DNA from: an uncultured Lachnospiraceae bacterium
GTDB lineage: Bacteria; Bacillota; Clostridia; Lachnospirales; Lachnospiraceae
Assembly (NCBI GenBank): GCA_947175305.1
Contig: CAMWMO010000100.1
Location: forward strand, 1 to 6,462
DNA: 6,462 bases
Direction of reading: 5' to 3'
Shown: one piece after another, positions 5,303-6,462 of the stretch
Numbering within the stretch: position 1 is the stretch's first letter
Layout: every line of letters starts with the position of its first letter
The notes under the pieces: generated by a model
Told to the model about the DNA's origin: nothing
Databases searched by the model: none
Seen by the model: the letters and a program-made list of their open reading frames with translations, nothing else
Program-made: the position numbers and the translations under genes

Positions 5303-6462
5303 ATGAGGATAATGTTCTTGGCGAGCTCTTATTGGCCGGCACAGGATGGCGTGTCACAGGTGACACAATATCTGGCAGAGGGATTGGCAAAGAAGCATGA
5401 AGTGTTTGTGATCGCCACCCGCAAGAATTACAGTGAGGCGGAGGAACATAACGGCGTTAAGATAGAGCGCATTCATGCCAAACGCAATCAGTATACCTGC
5501 CGGTATCAGGGAGAAAAAAGGCGTGTGCGGGACAGCATCCTGCACTATCAGCCGGATGTCCTGATCATAGTCCGGATTCAGCATTGGGGATATGACTGGT
5601 TCAAAGGTGAGTTAGCTAAGCTGCCGGGAAAGAAAATGTTAATGACACATGGATCTTCCTGTTTGAGAGAATATCATGTGTGGGAGCAGTTAAAGCAGGT
5701 ACGTTTTAGAAGGCAGATTGCAGCGGATTTGATCAAAGTAAATTATGAACGGTATTGGGGAAAATATCAGAAAAACCTTCCCGGGGATATGGCACGGTTT
5801 GACCTTGTATCCTATCTCTTTCAGGGTGAGGAATTGTATCGGCATATGCGGCAGGCGGGCTTGAAGAATGGGATGGTCTTAGAGAATGCCACGGAAGATT
5901 TTTTCTTTGAACGGAAAGCGTATTTGATCAATGGCAGCAAGGATATTGTATTCATTAATGTTTCCACTTATGAAGAGCGCAAGAATCAGAAGATGATTCT
6001 TGAAGCCTTTTATGAGGCCAATCTTCCGGGAACGAAGCTGATCCTGATCGGATCCAGGGAAAATGAATATTATCAAGGATTGGTTCAAAAAAAGAAAAGC
6101 ATGGAAACGAATGGTAATTTTCGTGGGAAAATAGAGTTATGGGCAGGGTTGCCAAGAAAAGAGGTATTGGAGATATATCGGGACGCGGATATATATGTGT
6201 CTGCCAGCAGCTGGGAAGCAATGTCTATTTCACTTTGCGAGGCGGCAGCAGGCGGGCTGCTGATTTTGTCAACAGATGTAGGACATGTATCGCAGATTCC
6301 GGGAGTTCTATTGTTCGATGACAAAGAGAAATTGAGAAAATTGATGGTAAAGGCATATCAGGAGCCGGATATTCGTAGGGAGAATGGCATGCGGGCGAAT
6401 GCGTACGCAGAGGAAAATTATCGGATTCAGAAGAAGGTCGATCTGTTGGAGAGCTCGCTGAT
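5303..6462 (+). CDS. Family 4 glycosyltransferase (3' truncated by window end)
   Basis: The frame is open from ATG 5303 to the last base (386 codons plus 2 nt) without a stop. The product is a retaining GT-B glycosyltransferase of the GT4 type. The N-terminal acceptor half starts MRIMFLASSYWPAQDGVSQV, matching the P-x-GG(V/I) glycine loop, and includes MTHGSSC in the middle. The donor half opens with FINVSTYEERKNQ (217-229, equivalent to the G-R-x-x-x-x-K-(N/G) segment) and LILIGS, then has the EX7E signature: E305 and E313 in SWEAMSISLCEAAAGG. Family members usually run 360-400 residues, so little is probably missing. No membrane segment is seen, so it acts on the cytoplasmic side. It probably adds a hexose or related sugar from an NDP donor to the growing glycan. 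Donor and acceptor are unknown. The part after about 5600 looks more AT-rich than the upstream genes. Confidence 0.9.
   Translation, partial: MRIMFLASSYWPAQDGVSQVTQYLAEGLAKKHEVFVIATRKNYSEAEEHNGVKIERIHAKRNQYTCRYQGEKRRVRDSILHYQPDVLIIVRIQHWGYDWFKGELAKLPGKKMLMTHGSSCLREYHVWEQLKQVRFRRQIAADLIKVNYERYWGKYQKNLPGDMARFDLVSYLFQGEELYRHMRQAGLKNGMVLENATEDFFFERKAYLINGSKDIVFINVSTYEERKNQKMILEAFYEANLPGTKLILIGSRENEYYQGLVQKKKSMETNGNFRGKIELWAGLPRKEVLEIYRDADIYVSASSWEAMSISLCEAAAGGLLILSTDVGHVSQIPGVLLFDDKEKLRKLMVKAYQEPDIRRENGMRANAYAEENYRIQKKVDLLESSL

Noticed and set aside
4662..5390. Open frame of 242 codons on the - strand
   Set aside because: It is antisense to the KdsC-like phosphatase gene and gene ends on both sides, with no domain signature.

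Overview
The window is a compact stretch of a bacterial surface-polysaccharide or glycoconjugate locus. It holds six genes, all on the + strand, separated by at most 56 nt and in one place overlapping by 4 nt, so they look like one operon read through the whole window. Strong GGAGG-type ribosome sites, intermediate GC and frequent AGA/AGG arginine codons fit a Clostridia or Lachnospiraceae-like Firmicute. That is an impression from style, not a proven assignment.

Positions 1-52 are not biological. They match the tail of an Illumina P7/Nextera adapter, an 8-nt index and the transposase read-2 adapter with a few mismatches. The genomic sequence starts at about position 53, so the first gene is cut at its 5' side by a contig end.

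Layout: (i) 53-1030, C-terminal ATP-pyrophosphatase domain of an asparagine-synthetase-like amidotransferase, 5' truncated; (ii) 1027-2391, a GT-B-like protein with RPHP and TGNST motifs, probably a surface-carbohydrate transferase; (iii) 2448-3128, an acylneuraminate/Kdo-type cytidylyltransferase; (iv) 3140-4741, a DRE-TIM aldolase of the 4-hydroxy-2-oxovalerate type joined to a DUF115/Maf-like C-terminal domain; (v) 4764-5285, a KdsC/YrbI-type HAD phosphatase; (vi) 5303 to the window end, a family-4 glycosyltransferase cut at its 3' end.

The interesting unit is genes iii-v. A cytidylyltransferase and a KdsC-like phosphatase normally flank a PEP-dependent synthase (KdsA or NeuB) in Kdo, sialic acid, Kdn, pseudaminic and legionaminic acid pathways. 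No such synthase lies here. In its place is a metal-dependent aldolase whose relatives condense pyruvate with aldehydes. The simplest reading is a route in which a phosphorylated sugar aldehyde plus pyruvate gives a 2-keto-3-deoxy sugar acid phosphate, which is dephosphorylated, activated as the CMP-sugar, and transferred to a surface glycan by the neighbouring transferases. The asparagine-synthetase-like protein could amidate a carboxylate on that glycan. The reactions and the product are inferred. No promoter, terminator, RNA gene, mobile element, repeat array or CRISPR was seen, and no gene-free stretch exceeds 60 nt.
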